A program made the position numbers and the translations under genes. Below are positions 8,550 to 16,420 of a stretch of 64,000 nt of DNA, piece after piece. The notes beneath the pieces were generated by a model. The model saw nothing but the letters and a program-made list of their open reading frames with translations. It did not search any database and was not told the origin of the DNA. The DNA is taken from positions 310,001 through 374,000 of the forward strand of contig NZ_BMOQ01000004.1 of NCBI RefSeq assembly GCF_014647155.1, read 5' to 3'. Source of the DNA: Halarchaeum nitratireducens (GTDB taxonomy: Archaea; Halobacteriota; Halobacteria; Halobacteriales; Halobacteriaceae). The stretch's first letter is position 1. Each line of letters begins with the position of its first letter.

Positions 8550-10130
8550 ATGTCTACGCGCGGACTCGCAGTGGTCGGCCGCGATCTGGGGCGGATCCTC
8601 CAGGTGTACGCGGTCATGCCGGCGGCCACCATCGCCGTCGCGTTCGTCTGGGGGGAGTTCTACGCGGCGCCCGCGCTCCTCGCCTCGGCGGCGCTCCCGC
8701 TCGCCGTCGGCTACGGCCTCTCCGAGCGCTACGCGGACGTCACCGAACCCGGGAAGCTCCACGGCATGGTCATCGCCGCCTCCGGGTGGTTCCTCGTCGC
8801 CGTCTTCGGTGCGCTCCCCTTCCTCCTCCTCGCCGCGACGATGCACGCCGGCCTCTTCGGCGCGCCCGCGCTCAACGACACCGTCGCCGCGTTCCGCCAC
8901 CCGCTGAACGCGCTCTTCGAGTCCATGAGCGGCTTCACCGGCACCGGGCTGACCATGACCGTCCATGAGGACCGACTGCCCCGCGTCCTGCAGTGGTGGC
9001 GCTCGTTCATGGAGTGGGTGGGCGGCGTGGGCGTCATCGTCCTGACGACGGCGATTCTGGCGCGCCCCGGCTCGGGGAGCCTGACGCTCTACGAGAGCGA
9101 AGCGCGCTCGGAGAAGATCCACCCGAGCATCGTCTCGACGGTCCGCACCATCTGGTGGATCTTCCTCCTCTTCACCTTCCTCTCCGTCTGCGTCCTCTGG
9201 CTCGCCGGCATGCCGCTCTGGGAGGCGCTCAATCACGCGATGACCGGACTCGCCACCGGCGGGTTCTCCGTCACCGACAACTCCATCGCGACCTACGACA
9301 GCGTCGCTATCGACTTCGCGCTCGTCCCCATCATGCTCCTCGGGAGCATCGCGTTCCCCGTCCACTACCTCGCCCTCCAAGGCCACCTCGGCGACGCGCT
9401 CGACGACCTCCAGACGCGGTGGATCGTCGGCTTCTTCGGCCTCGGAACACTCGCGCTCACCGCACTCCTCTACGCGAACGGCGTCTACGCCGCGACCGGC
9501 CCCGTCTCCGCGCTCGGCGTCAGCCTCACCGGCACGGGCGCCACCGTCTTCCAGTCGTTTCGCTACGCCATCTTCCAGTTCGTCTCGGCGGCCTCCTGTG
9601 CGGGCTTCCAGACGGCGGCCATCGGGACGCAGTGGAGCGCGGGCGCACACCTCCTCGTCTCGCTCGGCATGGTCGTCGGCGCCGCGGCCGGGTCGACGGC
9701 GGGCGGGATCAAACTCGTTCGCGTCGCCACCCTCCTGAAGGGCGCCGCGTTCCGCATCGCCGGCGTCTTCTACCCCCGCTCGGCCGTCCGGTCGTTCCGC
9801 CTCGACGACCGCACGCTCACGAGCGACGAACTCGCCCGGGAGTTCGAGGAGGCCGCTATCATCACCCTCCTCTGGTTCGTCTTCCTCGGCTTCGGGGCCG
9901 CCGTGCTCCTGCTCACCGTCGACTCGTCGTTCACGCTCGAAAACGTCCTCTTCGAGGTGGCGAGTACGCAGGGGAACGTCGGGCTCTCGGCGGGTATCAC
10001 CGGTCCCGAAATGCCGACGCCCGCGAAGGTGGTCTTCCTCTTCAACATGTGGATCGGCCGCCTCGAGATCGTCCCCGTGCTCGTCACGCTCCGCGGGCTC
10101 TTCTACGGCTTCGGGGTGCGTCGACGATGA
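8550..10130 (+). CDS. trkH: TrkH family potassium-uptake channel, second copy
   Basis: The 526-residue polytopic protein is a paralogue of the preceding TrkH. Its four filter segments differ from the first copy: GFTGTGLT, GLATGGFS, SCAGFQTA and TQGNVGLSAG. Loops 1 and 3 deviate most from the first copy, while each loop keeps a central glycine. This suggests altered ion selectivity or affinity rather than a pseudogene. It has its own TATA-like box and overlaps the following small membrane gene by 4 nt. It probably pairs with the single-RCK TrkA encoded at 10374-11054. Confidence 0.92.
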   Translation: MSTRGLAVVGRDLGRILQVYAVMPAATIAVAFVWGEFYAAPALLASAALPLAVGYGLSERYADVTEPGKLHGMVIAASGWFLVAVFGALPFLLLAATMHAGLFGAPALNDTVAAFRHPLNALFESMSGFTGTGLTMTVHEDRLPRVLQWWRSFMEWVGGVGVIVLTTAILARPGSGSLTLYESEARSEKIHPSIVSTVRTIWWIFLLFTFLSVCVLWLAGMPLWEALNHAMTGLATGGFSVTDNSIATYDSVAIDFALVPIMLLGSIAFPVHYLALQGHLGDALDDLQTRWIVGFFGLGTLALTALLYANGVYAATGPVSALGVSLTGTGATVFQSFRYAIFQFVSAASCAGFQTAAIGTQWSAGAHLLVSLGMVVGAAAGSTAGGIKLVRVATLLKGAAFRIAGVFYPRSAVRSFRLDDRTLTSDELAREFEEAAIITLLWFVFLGFGAAVLLLTVDSSFTLENVLFEVASTQGNVGLSAGITGPEMPTPAKVVFLFNMWIGRLEIVPVLVTLRGLFYGFGVRRR

Positions 10131-10348
10131 GTAGCGGTCTCCCCGCGCTCTACACCGCGCTCCGCGAGGCCGGGCCGGACGACCGCGTCCTTGACGCTTT
10201 CGTCCTCCTCGGTCCCTCCGTCCTCGCGCTCCTCGCGCTCCTCGGACGGGGCCCCGTCACCGAGGTGCTCGCCGCCGGATACGTCCTCGCGCTCCCCACG
10301 TACGTCGCGGCCGCCGCCGTCCGTACCGCCCGCACCACAAGCGATTAA
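10127..10348 (+). CDS. Small two-helix membrane protein after trkH
   Basis: The 73-residue protein starts at an ATG that overlaps the trkH stop (ATGA). It has two hydrophobic segments, about residues 24-41 and 47-65, with a short loop and a polar tail. The tight overlap and position between trkH and the second trkA suggest an accessory subunit or stabiliser of the channel. I do not recognise a named family. Codon use is like the flanking genes, which supports a real gene. Confidence 0.65.
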   Translation: MSSGLPALYTALREAGPDDRVLDAFVLLGPSVLALLALLGRGPVTEVLAAGYVLALPTYVAAAAVRTARTTSD

Positions 10349-10350
10349 CT
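10343..10350 (+). promoter_or_regulatory. TATA-like box for single-RCK trkA
   Basis: GATTAACT lies about 27 bp upstream of the GTG start at 10374, within the end of the preceding small gene. The spacing fits a leaderless transcript that lets this TrkA be expressed apart from the channel. Confidence 0.45.
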
Positions 10351-10373
10351 GGTTGGCCGGCCCCACCACGAGT

Positions 10374-11054
10374 GTGTACATCATCGTCGTCGGCGCCGGG
10401 CAGATCGGTTCGCAGGTGCTCGAACTCGCGACCGCCTCCGCGAACGAGGTTGTGGTCGTCGAGCGCGACCCCGAGGTCGCCGAGGCCGCGAGTCAGACAT
10501 ACGACTGCCTCGTGTTGAACGCGGACGCGACGGAGAAGGAGACGCTCGAAGACGCGGGCGCCGCTGATGCCGACGCCATCATCTGTACGACCGACGAGGA
10601 CGCCACCAACATCATGGTCCTCCTGCTCGCGAAGGAGTTCGAGATTCCCTCCCTCGTCACCGTTGTCCAGAACCCCGAGCACATGAACATCTTCCGTCGC
10701 GTCGGCGCGACCGTCCTCGAGAATCCGCAGCGTCTCATCGCCCAGTATCTCTTTCGCGCCGTCGAGCGACCGTCCGTCGAGGACTTCATGGAGGTCGGCG
10801 GCGACGCGGAGATCTTCGAGGTGACCGTCTCGCGCGGTTCGCCCATCGCCGGCAGGACGCTCAGCGATGTCGGCGACGACGGTCTGCTCGGAACCGACCT
10901 CCTGCTCGTCGCGATCGAACGGGACGAGGACACCCTCATCACGCCGCGCGGCGACACCGACGTGCAGGCGGGCGACGTCGTCACCGTCTTCTCGCGGGTC
11001 GGCATGACCGACGACGTCATCTCGATATTCACCGGTGCCGACGACGGTCGCTGA
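10374..11054 (+). CDS. trkA: TrkA family protein with a single RCK unit
   Basis: The 226-residue protein is one RCK unit: an RCK_N Rossmann domain from IIVVGAGQIGS at the N-terminus through about residue 125, then an RCK_C domain (about 140-220). It is half the length of the TrkA at 5634, like KtrA, and would act as a homo-oligomeric ring. The start is GTG at 10374, placed because the first beta strand begins two residues later and a TATA-like box lies 27 bp upstream. It sits just after the second trkH. Its stop is followed in the same frame by the Usp remnant. Confidence 0.88.
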   Translation: MYIIVVGAGQIGSQVLELATASANEVVVVERDPEVAEAASQTYDCLVLNADATEKETLEDAGAADADAIICTTDEDATNIMVLLLAKEFEIPSLVTVVQNPEHMNIFRRVGATVLENPQRLIAQYLFRAVERPSVEDFMEVGGDAEIFEVTVSRGSPIAGRTLSDVGDDGLLGTDLLLVAIERDEDTLITPRGDTDVQAGDVVTVFSRVGMTDDVISIFTGADDGR

Positions 11055-11345
11055 TCACGCGAGGGCCCCCACGGCACCGATTCGTGTCGCGTCGTTTTCG
11101 ACGACGACATCGCTGTCGAGACGACGCTGCTTGAGGGCGCGGACGTCGCGGACGCCATCGTCGATGCGACGGCGGACGCCGACCTCACGGTCCTCGGCGC
11201 GACGCGCGAGAGTGCCGTCGAGCAGTTCCTCTTCGGCTCGATCCCCGAATCCGTCGCGCAGCGCTCGGAGAGCCCCGTCATCGTGACGAAACGCCCCGAG
11301 GGCATCCGCGGTTGGCTCAGACGCCTCCGCGACGTCCTCCGGTGA
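11055..11345 (+). pseudogene. C-terminal remnant of a universal stress protein (UspA) domain
   Basis: A 96-codon frame runs without stop from just after the trkA stop (same frame) to TGA at 11343-11345, but has no usable start codon. Its translation reads as the C-terminal half of a UspA domain. It has GADVADAIVDATADAD, then the nucleotide-binding loop region GATRESAVEQFLFGSIPE and VAQRSESPVIVTKRP, and ends in WLRRLRDVL. That ending is like the Usp domains appended to haloarchaeal amino-acid permeases. The N-terminal half is absent, so this is probably a deletion relic. Readthrough of the trkA stop to make a TrkA-Usp fusion is a less likely alternative. Confidence 0.75.
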
Positions 11346-11396
11346 GCCGCGTCCCCTGAGCGCGGGCACAGCGCGCGGATCCGCACGTTACCGTCG

Positions 11397-12509
11397 CTAC
11401 TCGCCGAGCGTGACGCTCGCCGTGTCGAAGAACGCGGTCTCGTAGCCGCCGTGGCGCGAGACCTGTGGCGGAACGTCGAGGCCGATCGTGACGCGCGAGA
11501 CGTCGCCGTCGAGGACGACGCCGTAGTGGTGGCCGAGAGCGGCGTCGATCGTCTCGACGAGGTCGTGGTCGGTCCCGTCGACGCGGGCGCCGAAGCCCGC
11601 CATCGGGAGGGGATAGTCGTTGTACGGCGTGCGCGGCGAGACGGCGAGGTAGACGTCGGATTCGTCCCCGCCGAAGCCCGTCGCGTCGTCGAGGAGGGTC
11701 GCGGCGACGGCGGCGTCGCCGATCGTCCCGGTCCCGAGGCGGCGGCCGGGGAGCGCATCGACCGCGGGGAGCGCGCCCCCGGGGATCATTCGCATCGACA
11801 TGGGATCGAGGGCGCCGCGCTCGCCCGCGCGGTCGATGGTGCGGTAGGAGATCGCGTCGATCTCGGCGGCGGAGTACGCGAGCGAGAACTCGAACGTCGC
11901 GGACTCGGGGGCGGCGAGCGCGCCGGTGCGTCGCGCGGCGGGCGCACCGACGTGGACCGTGACGTCGTACGTCCCGCCGCTGGGGAGCGCGACGTTGTCA
12001 CCGTAGTGGAACCCCATCCGCTGGGCGAGCATCGGCCACGGCGCGTTCGACGCGACGACGCTCCCGTCGTCGACGAACCGGAGCATCGGGCTCACGTCGG
12101 TGAGCCGCTGGCCCGTTTCGACGTCCCAGACGACCGGCATGACGTGGAGTTCGTCGCCGGCCGCCGGCGTCGCTTTCGCGGCGTCCGTGCCGCCGACGAG
12201 CCAGAACGTCTCCGGGATCGTGTAGGTGAGCGCGCAGGCGTACCCGCGGGTCTTCTGCACGCCGCTCATCTGCATGCCGGTGGCGTGCGTCGGGTAGTAG
12301 ACGGCCGCGGGCCGGTCGATCGTCGTCGTGCGCCGACCGTTGCTCCCCGTCTCCTCGCTGGTGAGGTTCAGCGACGAACAGCCGGCGAGACCGGCGAGCG
12401 TGCCCGCCCCCGCCGCCGCGAGGAACGCCCGACGGGACGTCCGGCGAGAGCTGTTCGCCGGCGGGGTCGCGCGACGGGGCCCCGGCCGCCGCGCCTCGTC
12501 CTCACGCAC
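11397..12509 (-). CDS. Tat lipoprotein, iron-transporter-like (Tpd/P19 type, DUF7350)
   Basis: The 370-residue exported lipoprotein carries a twin-arginine motif (RRTSRRAFLAAAG) and a lipobox ending in LAGCSS near residue 45. The mature part resembles the Fe2+-transport P19/Tpd family combined with a haloarchaeal DUF7350 region: an early HATGMQMSG segment with Met/His, and beta-rich repeats. The GTG start at 12507-12509 overlaps the upstream gene's stop by 8 nt (GTGCGTGA), so the pair is co-translated. Its partner is a Dyp-type peroxidase, recalling the EfeO-EfeB pairing for iron uptake. The family call is from memory and moderately sure. Confidence 0.65.
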   Translation of the reverse strand: MREDEARRPGPRRATPPANSSRRTSRRAFLAAAGAGTLAGLAGCSSLNLTSEETGSNGRRTTTIDRPAAVYYPTHATGMQMSGVQKTRGYACALTYTIPETFWLVGGTDAAKATPAAGDELHVMPVVWDVETGQRLTDVSPMLRFVDDGSVVASNAPWPMLAQRMGFHYGDNVALPSGGTYDVTVHVGAPAARRTGALAAPESATFEFSLAYSAAEIDAISYRTIDRAGERGALDPMSMRMIPGGALPAVDALPGRRLGTGTIGDAAVAATLLDDATGFGGDESDVYLAVSPRTPYNDYPLPMAGFGARVDGTDHDLVETIDAALGHHYGVVLDGDVSRVTIGLDVPPQVSRHGGYETAFFDTASVTLGE

Positions 12510-13785
12510 CGCCGTCACCCGTCGGCGTCGGGAGGGAGCGCTCGGAGCGTGGCGGGACGAGGTAGTTGCCGCGGTTTGCGACGTCCATGTACTGGAGGAT
12601 GCCGTTGTTGGTGCGTTGCCCGACGGGGGAATCGGTGGCGAGGTCGGCACCGGTCATCGCCTCGCGGGTGGCGACGAAGTCGTCGATGGCGCGCTGGAAG
12701 CTGACGAAGTGGAGGCCGGCGTGGCCGCCGTCGGTCGAGTCGAAGTCGCGCCGGAGGATGATCGGGCGGCCGTCCTCGCGGACGTCGACCATCTTCTGGT
12801 TGTGGCCGACGAGGCCGTCCTCCTCGGCGGCCTGCCCGGCGGGCTTGGCTTTGTCCATGCCGGCGTCGGTGCCGAGGTTGTCACCCGTCCCCTCGACGAC
12901 GTCGTTCTCGGCGTGATAGGGGCAGAACATCTTCCCGACGCGCTGTCGGCGATCGTCCTGTTCGTACCACTGTTGGAGGTTCAGGCGCATGTACGAGGCG
13001 TGCTGGGTGGTGCCGCCGGCGAACGGGCCGTCCTGGATGGTGACGCGCTCCTCGGGCGGTTGGGTCTTCTCGTAGCCGGACTTGAACCCCATGTAGAGGG
13101 GGGCGTCCTCGGAGACGGGGTGGGAGGTGGGAACGCCGTCGGCGTCCTGGTTGTCGGCGGGCGTCCCGTCGCCCTTGAAGCCGGTGCGGCGCTCCGTGAC
13201 GGAGAAGACCCCGCGGAGCGACGCCGCGACGTCGACGCCGTTGAGAGCGTCCTCCTCGCCGGTGAGGGCCTGCTCGGCGGCGAGGAGGACGTGTGCGTGA
13301 TCGCTGGCGAGGTAGAGGAGGGCGTCGGGCGCGTCGAGCGTCGGGTCCTCGAAGGAGGCCAGTGCCTCGGGTGCGGGGAGGTCGACGCTCGCCGGAAGCG
13401 AGGCGTCGAAGCGCTCGAAGTACGCCGGCGAGTACGCCATCGTCGAGAGGAGGCCGTCGTGGCTCCACGCGTACGCCCGATCGAGCGTCGAGAGAGCGCG
13501 TTCGACCTGCTGGCGGTCGCTGTCCGTCGGTGCGCCCTCGCCCTCGTAGTCGAGGAGGAGCATGAGGCGATGCGTCGGTTCGACGACGTTCCCGTGGTCG
13601 TCGCGAGCGAGCGCGTCGGTCCACGCGTGCTGGCGCTCCGGGCGGGCGTCCGGCGAGCCGGTCGGCACGTCGGCGTCGCCCCCGCCGCGGTCCAGACACG
13701 CCGCGAGCGCGCTCGCCCCGCCGATCGCCAGCGCCGACTTCACGAACGCTCGTCGCTCGATCCCGCGGTTCGGTCCGTCACTCAT
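12502..13785 (-). CDS. Tat-exported Dyp-type peroxidase-like protein
   Basis: The 427-residue protein begins at ATG 13783-13785 with a Tat signal (IERRAFVKSALAIGG) and a lipobox-like LAACLD, so it acts outside the membrane. Dyp-like elements are visible. A basic-aromatic strand GGTTQHASYMRLNLQQWY corresponds to the strand that normally follows the GxxDG box. Later come His and Arg residues in VGHNQKM and IILRRDFDSTD, and then LHFVSFQRAIDDF. A canonical GxxDGT box is not obvious, so haem-peroxidase activity is likely but not assured. It is the first gene of a two-gene operon with the iron-transporter-like lipoprotein. Confidence 0.7.
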   Translation of the reverse strand: MSDGPNRGIERRAFVKSALAIGGASALAACLDRGGGDADVPTGSPDARPERQHAWTDALARDDHGNVVEPTHRLMLLLDYEGEGAPTDSDRQQVERALSTLDRAYAWSHDGLLSTMAYSPAYFERFDASLPASVDLPAPEALASFEDPTLDAPDALLYLASDHAHVLLAAEQALTGEEDALNGVDVAASLRGVFSVTERRTGFKGDGTPADNQDADGVPTSHPVSEDAPLYMGFKSGYEKTQPPEERVTIQDGPFAGGTTQHASYMRLNLQQWYEQDDRRQRVGKMFCPYHAENDVVEGTGDNLGTDAGMDKAKPAGQAAEEDGLVGHNQKMVDVREDGRPIILRRDFDSTDGGHAGLHFVSFQRAIDDFVATREAMTGADLATDSPVGQRTNNGILQYMDVANRGNYLVPPRSERSLPTPTGDGGA

Positions 13786-13870
13786 GCGCGTCGGTTGGGG
13801 ACGCGGAGGCATATGCGCTACTGGTCCGCGGTGAGCCGCGTTTCGTCCCTTTTCCCTCGACCTCGCGGCG

Positions 13871-14116
13871 CTACCCGTCGTCCGTCGCGTGCACGTACCA
13901 CCGTGTGCCGCTCGAATACGCCCAGCGCTCCGCGACGATCCCCGTCTCCTCGCCGTCGAGTCCCCCGAGGAACTGCCCGATCTGGCTCGCCGAGAGCGGC
14001 AGGTCCGCGGCGAGGTCCTTGCTCTTACAGTAGAACGCCCCGCCGTCGAGACGCTCGCGGAGGTGGCGTTCGAGGCGCGCGGCCTTCGGGTTCCGGCGCG
14101 TGTCGCCAGTCGACAT
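13871..14116 (-). CDS. Small winged-helix-like protein (DUF7123 family)
   Basis: The 81-residue basic-acidic protein has a helix-turn-helix-like core (KDLAADLPLSASQIGQFL) followed by a wing-like hairpin ending WAYSSGTRWYVHAT. This is the pattern of the small haloarchaeal DUF7123 proteins as I remember them. I chose the ATG at 14114-14116; earlier in-frame Met is preceded by unlikely sequence. It is probably a DNA-binding protein, with unknown target. It stands alone between the iron operon and the ABC exporter region. Confidence 0.7.
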   Translation of the reverse strand: MSTGDTRRNPKAARLERHLRERLDGGAFYCKSKDLAADLPLSASQIGQFLGGLDGEETGIVAERWAYSSGTRWYVHATDDG

Positions 14117-14193
14117 GACGGTCGGTCGTTCGCGGCCGCCCGGTAAGTACGATTGCCGAGATTCGTCCCGAGTGGGACCCAAATTCGACCCGA

Positions 14194-14604
14194 CTACGTG
14201 TTGCTCTGGTAGTAGAGGACGAGCGCGGCGACGCAGGCGAAGACCTCCGGGAGGAAGGTGAACGGGCCGATCGGGTGGAAGAGACCGAACCCGAGCAGGA
14301 GTGGGACGAGGGGGTTCGTCGTCGCGGCGTAGAGGAGGAGGGCCGCCGTGAACAGCACGAGGCCGCGGCTGAACCCCGTGGGGACCTCCCGATAGAGTCG
14401 TACGTACGTGACGAACAGCGCCGCGAGGAGGGCGACGGCCAGCGTCGCGAAGAACACCTTCAGGCGCACGAGGACGCCGAAGACGCCCGGCGGGTAGAAC
14501 GGTACGACGAGCCGTGGAACCGCGAGCACGACGACCGCGGCGACCGCGAGTGCGACGGCGAGGAGGGCCGCGGTCCGGCGCAGGGCGTCCCCGTGCACGC
14601 TCAC
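14194..14604 (-). CDS. Four-helix membrane protein related to the one at 17818-18234
   Basis: The 136-residue protein has four predicted membrane helices and a short C-terminal tail ending YYQSNT. It is clearly related to the 138-residue protein at 17818-18234: both share YVRLYR, NPLVP and GPFTFLP before the last helix, and LFYQS or LYYQS at the end. The GTG start overlaps the stop of the upstream ABC permease by 4 nt (GTGA), so it is the last gene of the exporter operon. Possible roles are membrane sensing or modulation of the exporter; no function is known to me. Confidence 0.7.
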   Translation of the reverse strand: MSVHGDALRRTAALLAVALAVAAVVVLAVPRLVVPFYPPGVFGVLVRLKVFFATLAVALLAALFVTYVRLYREVPTGFSRGLVLFTAALLLYAATTNPLVPLLLGFGLFHPIGPFTFLPEVFACVAALVLYYQSNT

Positions 14605-15758
14605 CCGCGCAGGGCCTCCACGGGCGAGTCGTTCGCGGCCTTCCACGCCGGGTAGATCCCGCTCAGCACGCTGGCGAAGACGGCGAACGCGAACCCGTAG
14701 AGGAGGTAGCGCGCGCTCGCCCACTGGAGGACGCCGGTCGGATCGCCCACGACTAACTGGAACATCACCGCGCCGACGACGAGCGAGCAACCCGCGCCGA
14801 CGAGGCCGCCGAGCGTCCCGAGGAACGTCGCCTCGGTGAGGATCATCCGCAGGACCTCGCCGCGTCTGATCCCGACGGCGCGCAGGACGCCGATCTCGCC
14901 GCGGCGTTCGACGGTGCTCATCAGCATGACGTTCAGGATGGCGACGCTGGCGACGACGAGCGAGATACCGCCGATCCCGAGCAGCGCGAGCTGGAGCGTG
15001 TTCAGGAACGAATTGATGTTCTCCTGTGCGCTGGCGTAGCTGGAGACGCGGAGGATCTCCTCCTCGTCGCGGCCGTCGGTGTTGAAGTGCTCGTCGAGCG
15101 TCTCCGAGATCTCGGTCGCGGCGTCGCCGTCCGCCGCGATGATCGTCACGCTGTCGTAGTGCTCCTGGTCGGCGAGCCCGGAGATCGGGATGACGAGCTC
15201 GCCGCGGCCGCCGCCCGGCCCGAAGCCGCTACCGGAGTCGATCAGTCCCGTGATGCGGTAGAGCTGACCGTCGTACTCGACGGGGTCGCCGAGTTCGAGC
15301 CCGAGCTCTCGGGCGGTGCTGTTCGAGATGAGCGCGCCCGTCTGGAGGCGCTCGGGGGCCTCGCCGGACGTGACGTCGTAGAGCGCCGCGGCGTTCGTCA
15401 CCCCCGTCACGCTCACGTAGGCCTCCTGACCGCGCGAGGAGACCGTCGTCGAGTTCGACTTCTGCGGGATCACCTCCGCGTCGGTGATGATGCTCCTGAT
15501 CTCCTCGACTTGATCCTCGGTCACGCCGTCGTAGTCGCTGTCCTGCCCGGCGGAGACCGACACCTGATTCGTGAGGCTCCCGAGGTTCGACGTCGCCTGC
15601 TGTTGGAGTGCGACGCCCGCCATCCCGAGCGAGGAAATGGCGACGACGCCGATGACGATGCCGAGCGCGGCGAGCGCGGTGCGCATCCGGTTACGACCGA
15701 GATTCCGCCACGCCATCATCGCGCTCGGGAAGCGCCAGAGGGCGTCGGCGACGCTCAC
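14601..15758 (-). CDS. MacB/FtsX-type ABC transporter permease
   Basis: The 385-residue protein has the MacB topology. An N-terminal helix (about 22-45) is followed by a large extracytoplasmic MacB_PCD domain (about 46-250) and an FtsX domain with three helices (about 260-385) containing VASVAILNVMLMSTVERRGE. Such permeases work mechanically across the membrane in lipoprotein or peptide export rather than by substrate channelling. It overlaps the ATPase gene upstream by 4 nt (ATGA) and the small membrane gene downstream by 4 nt. Length and motifs are complete. Confidence 0.9.
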   Translation of the reverse strand: MSVADALWRFPSAMMAWRNLGRNRMRTALAALGIVIGVVAISSLGMAGVALQQQATSNLGSLTNQVSVSAGQDSDYDGVTEDQVEEIRSIITDAEVIPQKSNSTTVSSRGQEAYVSVTGVTNAAALYDVTSGEAPERLQTGALISNSTARELGLELGDPVEYDGQLYRITGLIDSGSGFGPGGGRGELVIPISGLADQEHYDSVTIIAADGDAATEISETLDEHFNTDGRDEEEILRVSSYASAQENINSFLNTLQLALLGIGGISLVVASVAILNVMLMSTVERRGEIGVLRAVGIRRGEVLRMILTEATFLGTLGGLVGAGCSLVVGAVMFQLVVGDPTGVLQWASARYLLYGFAFAVFASVLSGIYPAWKAANDSPVEALRG

Positions 15759-16420
15759 GACTGGATCACCCCGTCGACGATGCGGACGGTGCGGTCCGTG
15801 TAGTCGAGCATCTGCTCGTCGTGCGTCACGGCCACGACGGCGATGTTCTCTTCCTCTTTGAGCCGCGTCACCTCTTCGAGGATCGTCCGTCCGGTGTCCT
15901 GATCGAGGTTCCCGGTCGGCTCGTCCATGAGGAGAATGTCCGGCCCGTTGATGAGCGATCGCGCGATGGCGACGCGTTGTTGTTGCCCCCCGGAGAGCTC
16001 GTCGGGGGTGTGATCGAGGCGGTCGCCGAGGCCGACGCGCTTCAGCAGGTCGATCGCCCGGTCGCGCCGGTCGACGGACGTGTCCCAGACGGACGGCAAC
16101 TCGACGTTCTCGACCGCGCTCAGCATCGGGAGGAGGTGGAAGTCCTGGAAGACGAACCCGAGGGTCGTCCGGCGCTCCTCGGTCAGTTCGTCCTCCGTGA
16201 ACCCCGTGACGTTCCGACCGTCGAGGTGGACCGTCCCCTCGGTCGGCGTGTCGAGGAGGCCGATCATGTTGAGCATCGTGCTCTTCCCGGAACCGGAAGG
16301 ACCGATGATCGTCACCATCTCGCCGCGGTCGGCGTGGAAGTCGACGCCCTTGAGCGCCGTGACGGTCTGCGCGCCGCTCTCGTAGCGCTTCACGACGTCG
16401 TCGAGCTCGATGACGCTCAT
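15755..16420 (-). CDS. MacB/LolD-type ABC transporter ATP-binding protein
   Basis: The 221-residue ATPase has Walker [10 protein letters not shown] (about 40-48), a Q-loop in VFQDFH, the signature LSGGQQQR, Walker [13 protein letters not shown] and the switch His in VTHDEQ. The GNLD sequence after Walker B is typical of the LolD/MacB subgroup. It powers the FtsX-type permease encoded just downstream, and overlaps both neighbours by 4 nt. Order in the operon is exported protein, ATPase, permease, small membrane protein. Confidence 0.93.
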   Translation of the reverse strand: MSVIELDDVVKRYESGAQTVTALKGVDFHADRGEMVTIIGPSGSGKSTMLNMIGLLDTPTEGTVHLDGRNVTGFTEDELTEERRTTLGFVFQDFHLLPMLSAVENVELPSVWDTSVDRRDRAIDLLKRVGLGDRLDHTPDELSGGQQQRVAIARSLINGPDILLMDEPTGNLDQDTGRTILEEVTRLKEEENIAVVAVTHDEQMLDYTDRTVRIVDGVIQS

